A DNA stretch of 64,000 bases from Mesorhizobium japonicum MAFF 303099 (lineage in GTDB: Bacteria > Pseudomonadota > Alphaproteobacteria > Rhizobiales > Rhizobiaceae). A program made the translations under genes and the position numbers. Location: NCBI RefSeq assembly GCF_000009625.1, contig NC_002678.2, positions 1,178,001 through 1,242,000 of the forward strand, given 5' to 3'. This document shows, in pieces, positions 1-9,459 of the stretch. The notes under the pieces were generated by a model. It was given only the letters and a program-made list of their open reading frames with translations, was not told the DNA's origin and did not search any database. Every line of letters begins with the position of its first letter. The stretch's first letter is position 1.

Positions 1-534
1 GGCCACGCCCTGCCGCAGTTTCGAGCGCGAACCGCTGGCGTCGACGACCAGGTCGAACGGCCCTGCCCTTCGTCCATTGCCACAAAGCAGAACCGCCCGT
101 TCGCCGGTTTCCACCGTCTCGATTTCGACGCCGGTCTCGATGGCGATGGCCTCACGCCCGGCGGCGCGGAAAAGCACGCCGAACAGCGCCGCACGGTGCA
201 CGGCCAGGCCGAAACGGCGGCGGCGCTGGGCGTCGTAGCGGACGTCGAGCACGGTGCGGCCGGTCGAGGCATCGGCGCCATGCAGCCGGTCGATGCGGGC
301 GCCGAGCGCCAGTATATCGTCGAGCAGTCCGAGATCGGCCAGAACGGTCAAGCCGGTCGGCTGCAGGATCAGCCCGGAACCGACAGGCTTCGGCTCGTTG
401 AAGCGCTCGAAAATGGTGACCCTGTGGCCGGCACGCTTGAGATAGAGCGCCACGGCCAACCCCGCCGGACCGGCGCCCGCAATTGCGATGTCGTAGGAAA
501 TGCCGATGCCCCCAAGCCGAACTGGCCGGGACAA
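1..534 (-). CDS. FAD-dependent monooxygenase, N-terminal part (runs off the window)
   Basis: Only about 178 N-terminal residues are in the window. The protein opens with a Rossmann dinucleotide fold, reading DIAIAGAGPAGLAVALYLK and followed by an acidic FER end of the second strand. Near the window edge it carries DLVVDASGSRSKLR, the second FAD-contacting motif of PHBH-class aromatic hydroxylases (family knowledge). It therefore probably hydroxylates or oxidises a small organic substrate, which is unknown. The gene lies just downstream of the HxlR regulator on the same strand and may be co-transcribed with it. The start is uncertain: there is no ATG before the FAD motif, a TTG at 534 is used here, and the frame is closed by a TGA about 30 bases further upstream. 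A geranylgeranyl-reductase-like or halogenase-like relative cannot be excluded without the C-terminus. Confidence 0.75.
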   Translation of the reverse strand, partial: MSRPVRLGGIGISYDIAIAGAGPAGLAVALYLKRAGHRVTIFERFNEPKPVGSGLILQPTGLTVLADLGLLDDILALGARIDRLHGADASTGRTVLDVRYDAQRRRRFGLAVHRAALFGVLFRAAGREAIAIETGVEIETVETGERAVLLCGNGRRAGPFDLVVDASGSRSKLRQGVA

Positions 535-587
535 TCCTTCAGCCGCCGGATGAAATCAAGTCGCTGCCCCGGACGCTGCCCGGCCGC

Positions 588-998
588 TCAAGTCTGCGCT
601 GCGTCGAAACCGGCACGTGCCTCGCGCACCGCATCGTGGTTGAGTTCGGCCCATTGGATGAGATGATGCAGGGCGCCGAACATAGAGCGTCCGAGATCGG
701 TGAGGCTGTATTCGACGCTGGGCGGCTTGGTCGGGAACACTTCGCGACGCACATAGCCGTCGCGCTGCAGGTCGTGGAGCGTCTGGGTCAGCATGCGCTG
801 CGAGATGTCGGGCACCAGCCGCCGCAATTCCCCGAAGCGATAGGGCTGCTCGGCCAGCGCCGCCATCAGCAGCGAACTCCATTTGCCGTTGAGCCCCTGG
901 ATGACCTCGCGGACCGGGCAATCGGCAAGGTTTCCGCCGCCGGTCATGGCCTTGTAGACGTCGAGTTTGGATCTCAGATTGACGATCCGGCTGTCCAT
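588..998 (-). CDS. HxlR-family (DUF24) winged-helix regulator, QorR/YtfH-like
   Basis: This is a 136-aa one-domain regulator. Features of the HxlR family are visible: CPVREVIQGLNGKWSSLLMAAL at about residues 27-48, then RFGELRRLVPDISQRMLTQTL forming the recognition helix, and a wing with VEYSLTDLGRS. The cysteine at residue 27 matches the redox-sensing Cys of many DUF24 regulators (known for the family, not proven here). It is divergent from qorB at 1135, the same pairing as ytfH-ytfG in enterobacteria and qorR-qor2 in actinobacteria. The likely role is a thiol- or quinone-responsive repressor acting at the palindrome at 1076-1092. It may also control the FAD monooxygenase downstream. Confidence 0.88.
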   Translation of the reverse strand: MDSRIVNLRSKLDVYKAMTGGGNLADCPVREVIQGLNGKWSSLLMAALAEQPYRFGELRRLVPDISQRMLTQTLHDLQRDGYVRREVFPTKPPSVEYSLTDLGRSMFGALHHLIQWAELNHDAVREARAGFDAAQT

Positions 999-1075
999 GG
1001 CTGGTTCCCTGCATGTGCCTACCTCCCGAAAAACTGCCTTCTTTACGGCGCCGGGTCAATTCCTATTTTAGCGCT

Positions 1076-1092
1076 GGTCTCTTTTTGAGACC
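1076..1092. promoter_or_regulatory. Palindromic operator candidate between the HxlR gene and qorB
   Basis: A perfect inverted repeat, GGTCTC-N5-GAGACC, lies in the divergent intergenic region, 43 bases before the qorB ATG. Its position suits a HxlR dimer controlling both directions. Binding by the adjacent regulator is inferred. Confidence 0.55.
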
Positions 1093-1134
1093 AATGTACG
1101 CACTCGCCGCTTGGCGCAACGACAGGACCTCCCA

Positions 1135-2028
1135 ATGACCGAAACCCTTCTCGTCACCGGTGCTGCCGGCCAGCTCGGCCGCGGCGTCATCCGCTATCTC
1201 ATGGACACGCATAAAGTTCCGCCGGCAAAGATTATCGCCACCACCCGCAATCCGGAAAACGTGGCCGATCTGGCGGCGCGTGGCGTCGTTGTCAGGGCCG
1301 CCGACTTCAACGACGCAACCTCGCTGGAAAACGCATTCAAGGGCGCCGACAGGGTGCTGATCATTTCGACCAGCGATCTCGATCTCAAGACCGGCAGACG
1401 CCTGAAGCAGCATGAGGCCGCGGTGGCCGCTGCGAAGAAAGCAGGCGTTTCACATTTGCTCTACACCTCGATGCCCAATCCGGAGCCTGTTTCGCCAGTG
1501 CTGTTTGCCGGCGACCACTACGGCACTGAGCAGGCGATCAAGGCCAGCGGCATCGCCTATACGATCTTCCGCAACGGCTGGTACCAGGAGAACCTGTTCA
1601 TAGCCCTGCCGCACGCCATTGCGTCGGGACAGTGGTACACGTCGGCGGGCGATGGCCGCATCGCCCATGGCTCACGCGACGACATGGCCGCGGCCATCGC
1701 CGCGGGCCTCGCCTCCGGTTCGACCGACAGCAAGACCTACACGCTGACCGGCCCGCAGGCCTATACGACAGCCGAAATCGCCGCCCTGGTGAGCGAAGTC
1801 ACCGGCAAGCCGCTGGAGGTCATTCAGCTGCCCGACGAGGCCCTGACGGAAGGCGTGAAGGCGGCCGGCGTTCCTGAGGAGTTCGCTCGCGTCATCGTGT
1901 CTTTCGACGCCAACACGCGGTCCGGCCGCATCGCCATGGCGACTGACGCGGTCGAAACGCTTTCCGGCAGGAAGCCGCGGACGCTGAAGCAGTTCCTCGA
2001 AGCCAACAAGGCCGCACTGGCTGGTTGA
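1135..2028 (+). CDS. qorB: NAD(P)H:quinone oxidoreductase, NmrA/QorB type
   Basis: A 297-aa atypical short-chain dehydrogenase of the NmrA family. It has the NAD(P)-binding motif TGAAGQLG at residues 8-15, an IATTRNPE segment after beta-2 that selects NADPH, and the QorB-like stretch YTIFRNGWYQENL near the middle. Length and motifs agree with Escherichia coli QorB (YtfG), which reduces quinones and is paired with an HxlR regulator (YtfH). The ATG at 1135 is preferred over an upstream start at 1111 because AGGACC lies just before it. The role is likely detoxification of quinones or electrophiles under control of the divergent HxlR gene. The exact substrate is unknown. Confidence 0.85.
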   Translation: MTETLLVTGAAGQLGRGVIRYLMDTHKVPPAKIIATTRNPENVADLAARGVVVRAADFNDATSLENAFKGADRVLIISTSDLDLKTGRRLKQHEAAVAAAKKAGVSHLLYTSMPNPEPVSPVLFAGDHYGTEQAIKASGIAYTIFRNGWYQENLFIALPHAIASGQWYTSAGDGRIAHGSRDDMAAAIAAGLASGSTDSKTYTLTGPQAYTTAEIAALVSEVTGKPLEVIQLPDEALTEGVKAAGVPEEFARVIVSFDANTRSGRIAMATDAVETLSGRKPRTLKQFLEANKAALAG

Positions 2029-2051
2029 AACGAGAACAATTCCAGGAAAGC

Positions 2052-2085
2052 TAGAGCGGCGGGAGATCTTCCTGCCGCCGCTCTA
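2052..2085. terminator. GC-rich hairpin between qorB and the epimerase pseudogene
   Basis: An 11-base perfect inverted repeat (TAGAGCGGCGG and its complement) with a 12-base loop sits 23 bases after the qorB stop and reaches the 3' end of the convergent pseudogene. There is no strong T run, so it may act as a weak bidirectional or Rho-assisted terminator. Confidence 0.5.
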
Positions 2086-2735
2086 CTTCTTGAGCAGGCC
2101 GAGCCGGACCAGGCTCTCGCCGGTGGCGGCCAGTGCGTCCTCGCACGAGCGTGGCGCCCAGCCGAGCCCACGCACCGCCTTGGCGTTGCTGGCATTCTTG
2201 ACCTTGCCCAGCTCCGTCACCAGCTGCGCGGCTTCGGGATTGAACAGCCCCATGATCCGCACCAGCCAATCGGGAAGCTCACGCGTCGTGACGCGCGCCG
2301 CCGCATCGCCGAGCCGCGTTTTCAAGGTCTGCGCGATTTCCCGCACGGTCATGAAATCCCCCGATACCGCCAGGAAGCGCTCGCCTTTGGCGGCCGGATT
2401 GGTCATGGCACGCACATGCGGGTCCGCCACGTCGCGTGCATCGACCACGCCGAAGGACAGACGCGGCAGCCCCGGCATGGCACCGTTCATCATGCGCTGG
2501 ACGAATTCGGTGGAGGCCGAATGGTCGGAGCCGAGCACAGGCCCGAAATGCTCATGAGGTCGGCCATGGCAAAAGAAAGCCTGTCGCCAGGCTCGACGCC
2601 ACCGGCCTTGAGCATGGCCAGAACATCGGCTTCACGCTTGGCGGAGCGCACCGTGGTGCGCACGCGGTGGCCCGCGTTCAGCAGGGCAAGGACACAGTGC
2701 GCGCCGAGGAAGCCAGATCCGCCGGTGACAAGCAA
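2083..2735 (-). pseudogene. NAD-dependent epimerase/dehydratase (dihydroflavonol reductase-like), internally deleted
   Basis: Two parts of one extended SDR are present in different frames. The N-terminal part (about 2555-2735) reads LLVTGGSGFLGAHCVLAL, the Rossmann fold, and stops making sense after MADLMS. The C-terminal part (2083 to about 2565) reads FGPVLGSDHSAS and continues for about 150 residues to the end. In intact relatives about 100-130 residues lie between these, including the YxxxK catalytic pair; here they are missing and the frame changes at about 2550-2565. The 5' end is also damaged: the expected start next to kup is a CTG, and the first in-frame start is TTG at 2735. The 5' end abuts the kup stop at 2750. 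The gene is almost surely dead. Confidence 0.82.
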
Positions 2736-2749
2736 GGCGATCGAGCTTG

Positions 2750-4669
2750 TCAGATCGCCACCTGCGTGCCGATCTCTACCACACGCCCGGTAGGGATCTG
2801 GAAATACTCGGTCGCGTCGGCCGCCGTACGCGCCAGCCCGATGAACAGTCGGTCCTGCCACACCGGCATGCCGGAATTGGGCGAAGCCTTGAGCGAACGC
2901 CGCGACAGGAAGAACGACGTCGTCATGATGTCGAACTTCCAGCCCTGCTTGCGGCAGATCGCCAGCGCGCGCGGAATGTTGGGCTGTTCCATGTAGCCGA
3001 AAGTCAGCGTCACCCGCATGAACAGCTCGTTGACCGTCTCCATCTTGACCCGGTCGCTGTCGGGCACCACCGGCTGTGGCGCAGTCACCACCGAAAGGAT
3101 GACGTTCTGCTCATGCAGCACCTTGTAGTGCTTCAGGCTGTGCATCAGCGCTGTCGGTGCACTCAAGGGATCGCTGGTCAGGAACACCGCGGTGCCGGAT
3201 ACAAGCTGCGGCTTCTTCTTCAACAGATTGCCGGCGAGGAAATCGAGCGGGATCTCGTTGCGGCGGGTCTTGTCGAACAGATAGCGGCTGCCGCGCACCC
3301 AGGTCCACATACCCAGCACGATTGTGAAGGCCACCAGCAATGACGCCCAGCCGCCTTCGAACACCTTGACGATGTTGGAAGCGAAGAAGCCGATATCGAT
3401 GAAGGCAAACAGCACCGTCAAGCTGATCGCAACCCAGAGCCGCCATTTCCAGATGCGGGTCATCACGACATAGAGCAGCACCGTCGTCACCAGCATGTTG
3501 CCGGTCACCGAGATGCCATAGGCAGAGGCGAGCTTGCTGGACTCGCCGAAGCCGACCACCAGCATCATCACCACCAATGCCAGCAGAAGGTTGACACGCG
3601 GCATGTAGATCTGGCCGGACTGTTTTTCCGAGGTGTGCAGGATTTCGAGGCGCGGCAGCATGTTGAGCTGCACTGCCTGCCTGGTCAGCGAGAAGGCACC
3701 CGAAATCACAGCCTGACTGGCGATGACCGTCGCGGCGGTCGCCAGCACCACCATCGGGATCAGTGCCCAGCCCTCGTTCATCTCGAAGAACGGATGACCG
3801 ACGACGCCATTCTTGGCCAGCACGAAGGCGCCCTGCCCGGCATAGTTCAGCAGCAGACAGGGAAACACGATCGACAGCCAGGCAAGCACGATGGGCTTGC
3901 GTCCGAAATGGCCGAGATCGGCATAAAGCGCCTCGGCGCCGGTGACAGCCAGGAAGATGGCGCCGATGGTGACGAAGGCGACGTCGGGCGAATGAATCAG
4001 GAAGGCGACGATGTAGTGCGGGCTGATCGCCCAAAGGATTTCCGGATCGGCGATGATGTGCTTGAGGCCCGAAAGACCGATCGCCAGGAACCAGACCGCG
4101 GTCACCGGACCGAAGACCAGTCCCACACCGCCCGTGCCGAAACGTTGCACCGCGAACACCACGGCGAGAATCACAAGTGTCAGCGGCACGACATAGGGCT
4201 GGAAGGTGGGGGTGACGACATTCATGCCTTCGACCGCCGACAGCACCGAAATCGCCGGCGTGATGACCGCATCGCCGAAAAACAGCGAGGCGCCGACAAT
4301 GCCGATGCCCAGGATCACCGCCGAGCGCTTCGGGAAACTGCCGCGCGCCAGCGCCATCAGCGACAGCACGCCGCCCTCACCGCGGTTGTCGGCGCGCAGC
4401 ACGAACATGATGTATTTGATGGTGACGATGATCGTCAGCGACCAGATGATCAGCGACAGCACGCCAAGGATATCGCCGCGTTGCGCGACGGTGCCGTGAG
4501 ACGACGCCACCAGCGCCTCGCGAAAGGCATAGATCGGGCTGGTGCCGATATCGCCGTAGACAACGCCCAGCGCGCCCAGCATCAGCACCTTGGTGCTATG
4601 CTGTTCGATTTCCGGATGGCTCGACTGTTCGACGGGTTCTGCCTCACTACCAGTGTTGGCAAGGGCCAT
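2750..4669 (-). CDS. kup: Kup/HAK/KT potassium uptake permease, copy 1
   Basis: A 639-aa low-affinity K+:H+ symporter of the inner membrane. The KUP hallmark [19 protein letters not shown] is at about residues 34-52, followed by about twelve hydrophobic segments and a cytosolic C-terminal domain containing [16 protein letters not shown]. The start is the ATG at 4669, with GGAG eight bases upstream; a GTG three codons earlier is less likely. A second, paralogous kup gene lies directly upstream in the same orientation. The final 180 or so codons are almost identical between the copies, whereas the middle regions differ clearly. Having two tandem Kup genes is known in rhizobia; different affinity or pH ranges are plausible but not shown. 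Confidence 0.95.
   Translation of the reverse strand: MALANTGSEAEPVEQSSHPEIEQHSTKVLMLGALGVVYGDIGTSPIYAFREALVASSHGTVAQRGDILGVLSLIIWSLTIIVTIKYIMFVLRADNRGEGGVLSLMALARGSFPKRSAVILGIGIVGASLFFGDAVITPAISVLSAVEGMNVVTPTFQPYVVPLTLVILAVVFAVQRFGTGGVGLVFGPVTAVWFLAIGLSGLKHIIADPEILWAISPHYIVAFLIHSPDVAFVTIGAIFLAVTGAEALYADLGHFGRKPIVLAWLSIVFPCLLLNYAGQGAFVLAKNGVVGHPFFEMNEGWALIPMVVLATAATVIASQAVISGAFSLTRQAVQLNMLPRLEILHTSEKQSGQIYMPRVNLLLALVVMMLVVGFGESSKLASAYGISVTGNMLVTTVLLYVVMTRIWKWRLWVAISLTVLFAFIDIGFFASNIVKVFEGGWASLLVAFTIVLGMWTWVRGSRYLFDKTRRNEIPLDFLAGNLLKKKPQLVSGTAVFLTSDPLSAPTALMHSLKHYKVLHEQNVILSVVTAPQPVVPDSDRVKMETVNELFMRVTLTFGYMEQPNIPRALAICRKQGWKFDIMTTSFFLSRRSLKASPNSGMPVWQDRLFIGLARTAADATEYFQIPTGRVVEIGTQVAI
2753..3310. 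repeat. Homogenised 3' segment of kup copy 1 (direct repeat with 4859-5416)
   Basis: The segment aligns to 4859-5416 with a constant offset of 2106 bases, no gaps and only scattered differences. On its upstream side (beyond 3310 and 5416) similarity falls abruptly. This pattern fits gene conversion between tandem copies. Confidence 0.75.
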
Positions 4670-4855
4670 GGACGACACTCCGATAAGCGCGCGGTGCTCT
4701 ACGCTTGCTGCAATGCAATATCAAGTGCCGTAGCGTGATGGCTCCCATGTTGGCAACGCTAGGCTCCTTGGGAAATGGCCGTAATCCAATGGTCGCGGGC
4801 TGAATTCGCGGCCGTGGGGCATGGAGGGCGCCCATAAAAGCTGCCATATCCGCCT

Positions 4856-6769
4856 TTAGATAGCGACTTGCGTGCCGATTTCCACGACACGTCCGGTCGG
4901 GATCTGGAAATATTCGGTTGCATCGGCCGCCGTGCGGGCCAGGCCGATGAACAGCCTGTCCTGCCACACCGGCATGCCGGAATTGGGCGAGGCCTTGAGC
5001 GAACGCCGCGACAGGAAAAACGATGTCGTCATGATGTCGAACTTCCAGCCCCGCTTGCGGCAGATCGCCAGCGCGCGCGGAATGTTGGGCTGTTCCATAT
5101 AGCCGAAGGTCAGCGTCACCCGCATGAACAGGTCGTTGACCGTCTCCATCTTGACCCGGTCGCTGTCTGATACCACCGGCTGTGGCGCCGTCACCACCGA
5201 AAGGATGACGTTCTGCTCATGCAGCACCTTGTAGTGCTTCAGGCTGTGCATCAGCGCTGTCGGTGCACTCAAGGGATCGCTGGTCAGGAACACAGCCGTG
5301 CCTGGCACCAGGTGCGGCTTCTTCTTCAACAGATTGGCGGCAAGAAAATCGAGCGGGATTTCGTTGCGGCGGGTCTTGTCGAACAGATAGCGCGTGCCGC
5401 GTATCCAGGTCCACATGATCAGCCCCATCAGGCAGGCAACCGTGATCGATACCCAGCCGCCTTCGAATATCTTTACGATGTTTGCCAGGAAGAAGCCGCT
5501 GTCGATGATGCCGAACAGCAATGTCAGCGGCAGCGCGACCGCCAGCCTCCATTTCCACAGCTTGCGCATGACGACGAACAAAAGGATCGTCGTCATCAGC
5601 ATTTCGCCGGTCACCGAGATGCCGTAGGCGGAAGCCAGCGAACTCGAACTGCCGAAACCGACGACCAGCAGCATCACCCCCAGAGCGACGAGCAGATTGA
5701 TGCGGGGCATGTAGATCTGGCCGAGTTGCATTTCGGACGTATGCTGCACCTCTATGCGTGGCAGAAGGTTGAGCTGCACTGCCTGGCGGGTCAGCGAAAA
5801 AGCACCTGATATGACTGCCTGGCTAGCGATGACGGTTGCGGCCGTCGCCAGCCCCACCATCGGCATCAGTGCCCAGTCGGGCAGCATCTGGAAGAATGGA
5901 TTGGTCGGCCTCCCGCCATTGGCCAGCACAAAAGCACCTTGCCCGAAATAGTTGAGCAGCAGGCATGGGAAAACCACGGAAAACCACGCCAACACGATAG
6001 GCTTGCGCCCAAAATGGCCGAGATCGACATAAAGTGCCTCGGCCCCGGTCACCGCCAGGAACACCGCGCCGACAGTGACAAAGGCGGCCGTGGGTGTGCT
6101 GGCGAGATAGGTGACCGCGTAATAGGGATTGATGGCCAGCAGGATCGATGGATCGTCCAACAGGTGATAGAGCCCTGCTACGCCGATAGCCAGGAACCAT
6201 AGTGCGGTCACCGGCCCGAACACCGCCGCCACCTTTCCCGTGCCGAAGCGCTGCACCGAGAACAGAATGGCCAGGATGAGCAGCGTGATCGGCACGACGT
6301 AGGGGTCCAGTGTCGGCGTCACCACCCTGAGGCCTTCGACCGCCGACAGCACGGAGATGGCCGGCGTTATGATCGAATCGCCGAAAAACAACGCCGCGCC
6401 GCAAAGGCCGATTGCCAGAATAAGTCGCGCACCTTTGGGATAGGCGGTTCGCGCCAGCGACATCAGCGACAACGTACCGCCTTCGCCCTTATTGTCGGCG
6501 CGAAGTACGAAGGCGACATATTTTATCGTCACGATGATCGTTAGCGCCCAGACGATCAGCGACAGTACACCAAGCACCTGAGCGCGCGTATCGATACCGG
6601 GCGAAGCGTGAAGCGCCTCACGGAAAGCGTAGATCGGACTGGTGCCGATATCGCCATAGACAACGCCGAGCGCACCCAGCATAAGAACTTTGGTGCTGTG
6701 CTGTTCGGCCCCGGAATGGCTCGATTGCTCGACGGTTTCGGCCTCGCTATCGCGACTGGCAAGGTCCAT
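4856..6769 (-). CDS. kup: Kup/HAK/KT potassium uptake permease, copy 2
   Basis: A 637-aa paralogue of the downstream kup gene, with the same [19 protein letters not shown] signature, the [15 protein letters not shown] loop and about twelve membrane spans. The ATG at 6769 is chosen because GGAG lies six bases before it; a frame extension to 6802 lacks a good ribosome site. A 186-base gap separates it from copy 1, enough for a separate promoter. It catalyses K+ uptake, coupled to protons in characterised family members. Central membrane segments differ from copy 1 at many positions, but the last 180 codons are nearly the same. Confidence 0.95.
   Translation of the reverse strand: MDLASRDSEAETVEQSSHSGAEQHSTKVLMLGALGVVYGDIGTSPIYAFREALHASPGIDTRAQVLGVLSLIVWALTIIVTIKYVAFVLRADNKGEGGTLSLMSLARTAYPKGARLILAIGLCGAALFFGDSIITPAISVLSAVEGLRVVTPTLDPYVVPITLLILAILFSVQRFGTGKVAAVFGPVTALWFLAIGVAGLYHLLDDPSILLAINPYYAVTYLASTPTAAFVTVGAVFLAVTGAEALYVDLGHFGRKPIVLAWFSVVFPCLLLNYFGQGAFVLANGGRPTNPFFQMLPDWALMPMVGLATAATVIASQAVISGAFSLTRQAVQLNLLPRIEVQHTSEMQLGQIYMPRINLLVALGVMLLVVGFGSSSSLASAYGISVTGEMLMTTILLFVVMRKLWKWRLAVALPLTLLFGIIDSGFFLANIVKIFEGGWVSITVACLMGLIMWTWIRGTRYLFDKTRRNEIPLDFLAANLLKKKPHLVPGTAVFLTSDPLSAPTALMHSLKHYKVLHEQNVILSVVTAPQPVVSDSDRVKMETVNDLFMRVTLTFGYMEQPNIPRALAICRKRGWKFDIMTTSFFLSRRSLKASPNSGMPVWQDRLFIGLARTAADATEYFQIPTGRVVEIGTQVAI
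4859..5416. repeat. Homogenised 3' segment of kup copy 2 (direct repeat with 2753-3310)
   Basis: Partner of the segment at 2753-3310, in the same orientation and 2106 bases away. The repeat could support deletion by unequal crossover, giving a single chimeric kup gene. Confidence 0.75.
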
Positions 6770-6867
6770 AGACCACTCCCCGACGAGCGCGCGGTGCTTC
6801 ACGCATGCTACGATGCGATGTCAGTTGCACGCTATGGCTGCCATACCTGCAAGGCGAAACTCTACCC

Positions 6868-7608
6868 TTACCAACCGCAGGCCCTGAGAAACCGCCCCAC
6901 CGTGCCGGCCATGCCATACTCCAACGCGTCGGCTGTCAACCCATGTCCGATTGACACTTCGGCCAATGCCGGAATGCGCTTGGCCAGGGCCGGCAGATTG
7001 CCCACCGTCAGATCGTGCCCGGCATTGACCTGGAGGCCGGCGGCGAATGCCGCGTCGGCTGTTTTCCCCAATCTTTCCAGTTCTTTGTCGGCTTTTGCGG
7101 AATCGGAATGGTAGCTGCCATAAGGGCCGGTATAGAGCTCGATCCGGTCGGCGCCGGTGTCTCGCGCGGCTGTCATGCCGGCGGGATCGGCGTCGGAAAA
7201 CAGCGACACCCTGAAGCCGCCCTTCTTCAGGCGCCTGACGATCGGTGTCAGCAACGCCGCATCGGCGACGAAGTTCCAGCCATGGTCGGAGGTTGCCTGC
7301 GCCGGATCATCGGGAACCAGCGTCACCTGTTCGGGCTGATGCTTTTCCACAAGCGCCAGGAAATCCTCGCTCGGGTAGCCCTCGATATTGAATTCCGCCT
7401 GCGGGAACTCATCGTCGATCAGCGCCCGGATTTCGGGCAGGTCGGAATGCCGCGTGTGACGCTCGTCGGGACGCGGATGCACGGTCAGCCCATGCGCACC
7501 GGCGGCAAGCGCAAGCCGGCCGATGCCGGTGACGCTGGGCCATGGCAGGTCGCGCCGGTTGCGCAGCATGGCGATGGCGTTGAGGTTGACGGAAAGCTTT
7601 GCGGGCAT
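6868..7608 (-). CDS. pdxJ: Pyridoxine 5'-phosphate synthase
   Basis: A 246-aa TIM-barrel enzyme that condenses 3-amino-2-oxopropyl phosphate with 1-deoxyxylulose 5-phosphate to form pyridoxine 5'-phosphate, the last ring-forming step of DXP-dependent vitamin B6 synthesis. Visible motifs are [15 protein letters not shown] at the N-terminus, [10 protein letters not shown] near residue 44, [11 protein letters not shown] with the catalytic Glu, and [13 protein letters not shown]. The [17 protein letters not shown] stretch replaces the enterobacterial LVPEKR form and is typical of rhizobial PdxJ. The open frame runs upstream to 7836, but homology begins at the ATG at 7608. It is divergent from the SpoIIAA-like gene at 7769. 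Confidence 0.95.
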   Translation of the reverse strand: MPAKLSVNLNAIAMLRNRRDLPWPSVTGIGRLALAAGAHGLTVHPRPDERHTRHSDLPEIRALIDDEFPQAEFNIEGYPSEDFLALVEKHQPEQVTLVPDDPAQATSDHGWNFVADAALLTPIVRRLKKGGFRVSLFSDADPAGMTAARDTGADRIELYTGPYGSYHSDSAKADKELERLGKTADAAFAAGLQVNAGHDLTVGNLPALAKRIPALAEVSIGHGLTADALEYGMAGTVGRFLRACGW

Positions 7609-7768
7609 GTCTGGCGTCCGTGAAATCAGGCGGTTAGCGGCGCACCATGGCCACACGTTAAGCCGCAGCGCGCTCTGGATTGGGCATCTATAGCGCCTTT
7701 GATGGGAACAGATAGGGGTTTCCGGTGTTCCAGAAGACCAACGCGTTCCGCCAAAGGAGGCACAACCC

Positions 7769-8188
7769 GTGAATTTCCTGCAATCCGTGCCGACGATCCG
7801 TCGCATCGACACCGATCGCGACGACCTGTTCGCCATCGACGTTGTCGGTCATGTCTCGGCGGCCGATGCGGAAAACATGTTCGGTCTGCTGGAGGCGGCC
7901 TATGCGCTCCATCAGCGAATCGACGTGGCCGTGCGCATCGTCGATCACGACGGTGTCGACTGGGCCAACGTTTCCGACGAGACCCTCAAGCTGGGCGCCG
8001 CCCATGCACTCGAGCATATAGGCCGCTGCGCGGCGATCGGCATGCCGGACTGGACAGCGGACGCGCGACACGCCTTGCCCACGTCGTCGCCCATCGAATT
8101 CCGCCATTTCGACGCCGAGGATGAAGCCGAGGCCTGGGAATGGCTTGGGGTCCGGCACGTCGGCGTGCGAGAAACGCCGTCGTCGTAA
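7769..8188 (+). CDS. SpoIIAA-like (STAS-fold) small protein
   Basis: A 139-aa soluble protein resembling the SpoIIAA-like family (DUF3478). It has a beta-alpha pattern beginning [17 protein letters not shown], a conserved GMPDWTAD turn, and a C-terminal [16 protein letters not shown] helix common in this family. It starts with GTG and has a near-perfect AAAGGAGG ribosome site eight bases upstream, which fixes the start. Related folds bind lipids or partner proteins, but the role of this family is not known. It ends two bases before the convergent helicase gene, leaving no room for a separate terminator. Confidence 0.72.
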   Translation: MNFLQSVPTIRRIDTDRDDLFAIDVVGHVSAADAENMFGLLEAAYALHQRIDVAVRIVDHDGVDWANVSDETLKLGAAHALEHIGRCAAIGMPDWTADARHALPTSSPIEFRHFDAEDEAEAWEWLGVRHVGVRETPSS

Positions 8189-8190
8189 CT

Positions 8191-9318
8191 CTATCTGACG
8201 ATGGTCAATCGCTCGGCAGCTCGCGTGATCGCGGTATAGAGCCAGCGCTGGCGCGTTTCCTTGAAGGCCCAGCTTTCATCGAACAGCACGATTTCGTTCC
8301 ACTGCGAGCCCTGCGCCTTGTGCACGGTCAAGGCATAGCCGTAGTCGAAATCATCAAAACGCTTCTTCTGCTGCCAGGGGATATCGGCGTCGGGATCCTC
8401 GAACGCCGCCTTGAGCAGCTTGATCTTGGCGACTCCGCGGTCGGGATCGTCCTCTTCCGGCGACACAAGAAGATTGATGCCCGGCTTCACCGTCTCGCGG
8501 GACGAGGTCATCACCTTCCACAAGGAGCCGTTGAGCAGCCCCTTGGCGGGATCGTTGCGCAGGCAGACCAGCTTGTCGCCGGCCTGGGGATAGTCGGCAT
8601 TGAAGCCCTTCAGCTCGCGCAGGCGCTGATTGTAGCGGCGGCGGGTGCGATTGGTGCCGACCAGCACCTGGTCGGCCTTCAGCACCAGTTCCTGGGTGAC
8701 GTCTTCCTTGCCGATCACCTGCGCCGTGCCATAGTCGCCGCGCATGAATTCGCGGCCTTCGCGCACGTCGAGCGCCAGCCGCAGGATCGGGTTGTCGCGC
8801 GCCTGCCGGTGGATCTCGGTGAGCAGGAAGTCGGGCTCGTGATCGGTGAAGAAGCCACCGCCCGAGATCGGCGGCAGCTGGCCGGGATCGCCCAGCACCA
8901 GGATCGGCGTGCCGAAACTCATCAGGTCGCGGCCGAGCTGCTCGTCGACCATCGAACATTCGTCGATGACGACCAGTTTCGCACGCGAGATCGGGCTCTG
9001 CCGGTTGAGCGAAAAAGTCGGCGACATCGAGGTCTTGCCGGTCACCTCGTCTTCCACTGATTCCTCACCCTTGGGCCTGTAGATCAGCGAGTGGATGGTG
9101 CGGGCATTGACCGCCCCCTTGGAGCGCAGCACTTGTGCGGCCTTGCCGGTGAAGGCTGCGAACTGCACCTGACCGTCGACATGTTCGGCGAAATAGCGCG
9201 CCAGCGTCGTCTTGCCGGTGCCGGCATAGCCGAACAGCCTGAACAGCTGCGGCTTGCCGGCCTGCAGCCAGCGGGCGACCGCTTGCAGCGCCTCGTCCTG
9301 TTGGGGAGAAAATTCCAT
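8191..9318 (-). CDS. ATP-dependent DNA helicase, SF1B RecD/Dda-like
   Basis: A 375-aa superfamily 1B helicase. Motifs run in order: Walker A GYAGTGKTT at residues 30-38, Ia FTGKAA, Walker B VVIDECSMVDE, motif III LGDPGQLPPI, and near the C-terminus YALTVHKAQGSQW (motif V) and WLYTAITRAAERL (motif VI). The size is close to phage T4 Dda and to the ATPase core of RecD2, with no nuclease or long N-terminal domain. It probably unwinds DNA 5'-3' in repair or replication; its partner is unknown. The ATG at 9318 begins the conserved MEFSPQQDEAL; a TTG at 9342 is an alternative start. Confidence 0.85.
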   Translation of the reverse strand: MEFSPQQDEALQAVARWLQAGKPQLFRLFGYAGTGKTTLARYFAEHVDGQVQFAAFTGKAAQVLRSKGAVNARTIHSLIYRPKGEESVEDEVTGKTSMSPTFSLNRQSPISRAKLVVIDECSMVDEQLGRDLMSFGTPILVLGDPGQLPPISGGGFFTDHEPDFLLTEIHRQARDNPILRLALDVREGREFMRGDYGTAQVIGKEDVTQELVLKADQVLVGTNRTRRRYNQRLRELKGFNADYPQAGDKLVCLRNDPAKGLLNGSLWKVMTSSRETVKPGINLLVSPEEDDPDRGVAKIKLLKAAFEDPDADIPWQQKKRFDDFDYGYALTVHKAQGSQWNEIVLFDESWAFKETRQRWLYTAITRAAERLTIVR

Positions 9319-9459
9319 CTGATCGTGTGACCGGATTCGCAAGGGAAAGACAAGACAGCCGCCACCATCATCGACACTGGCGACGGTGAACTCGCCCGCG
9401 CTTTCAGGCTATCAGGCAAAAACAAGAACGTAAAGGGAACAAGAGCTGGCCGCGCGCAA

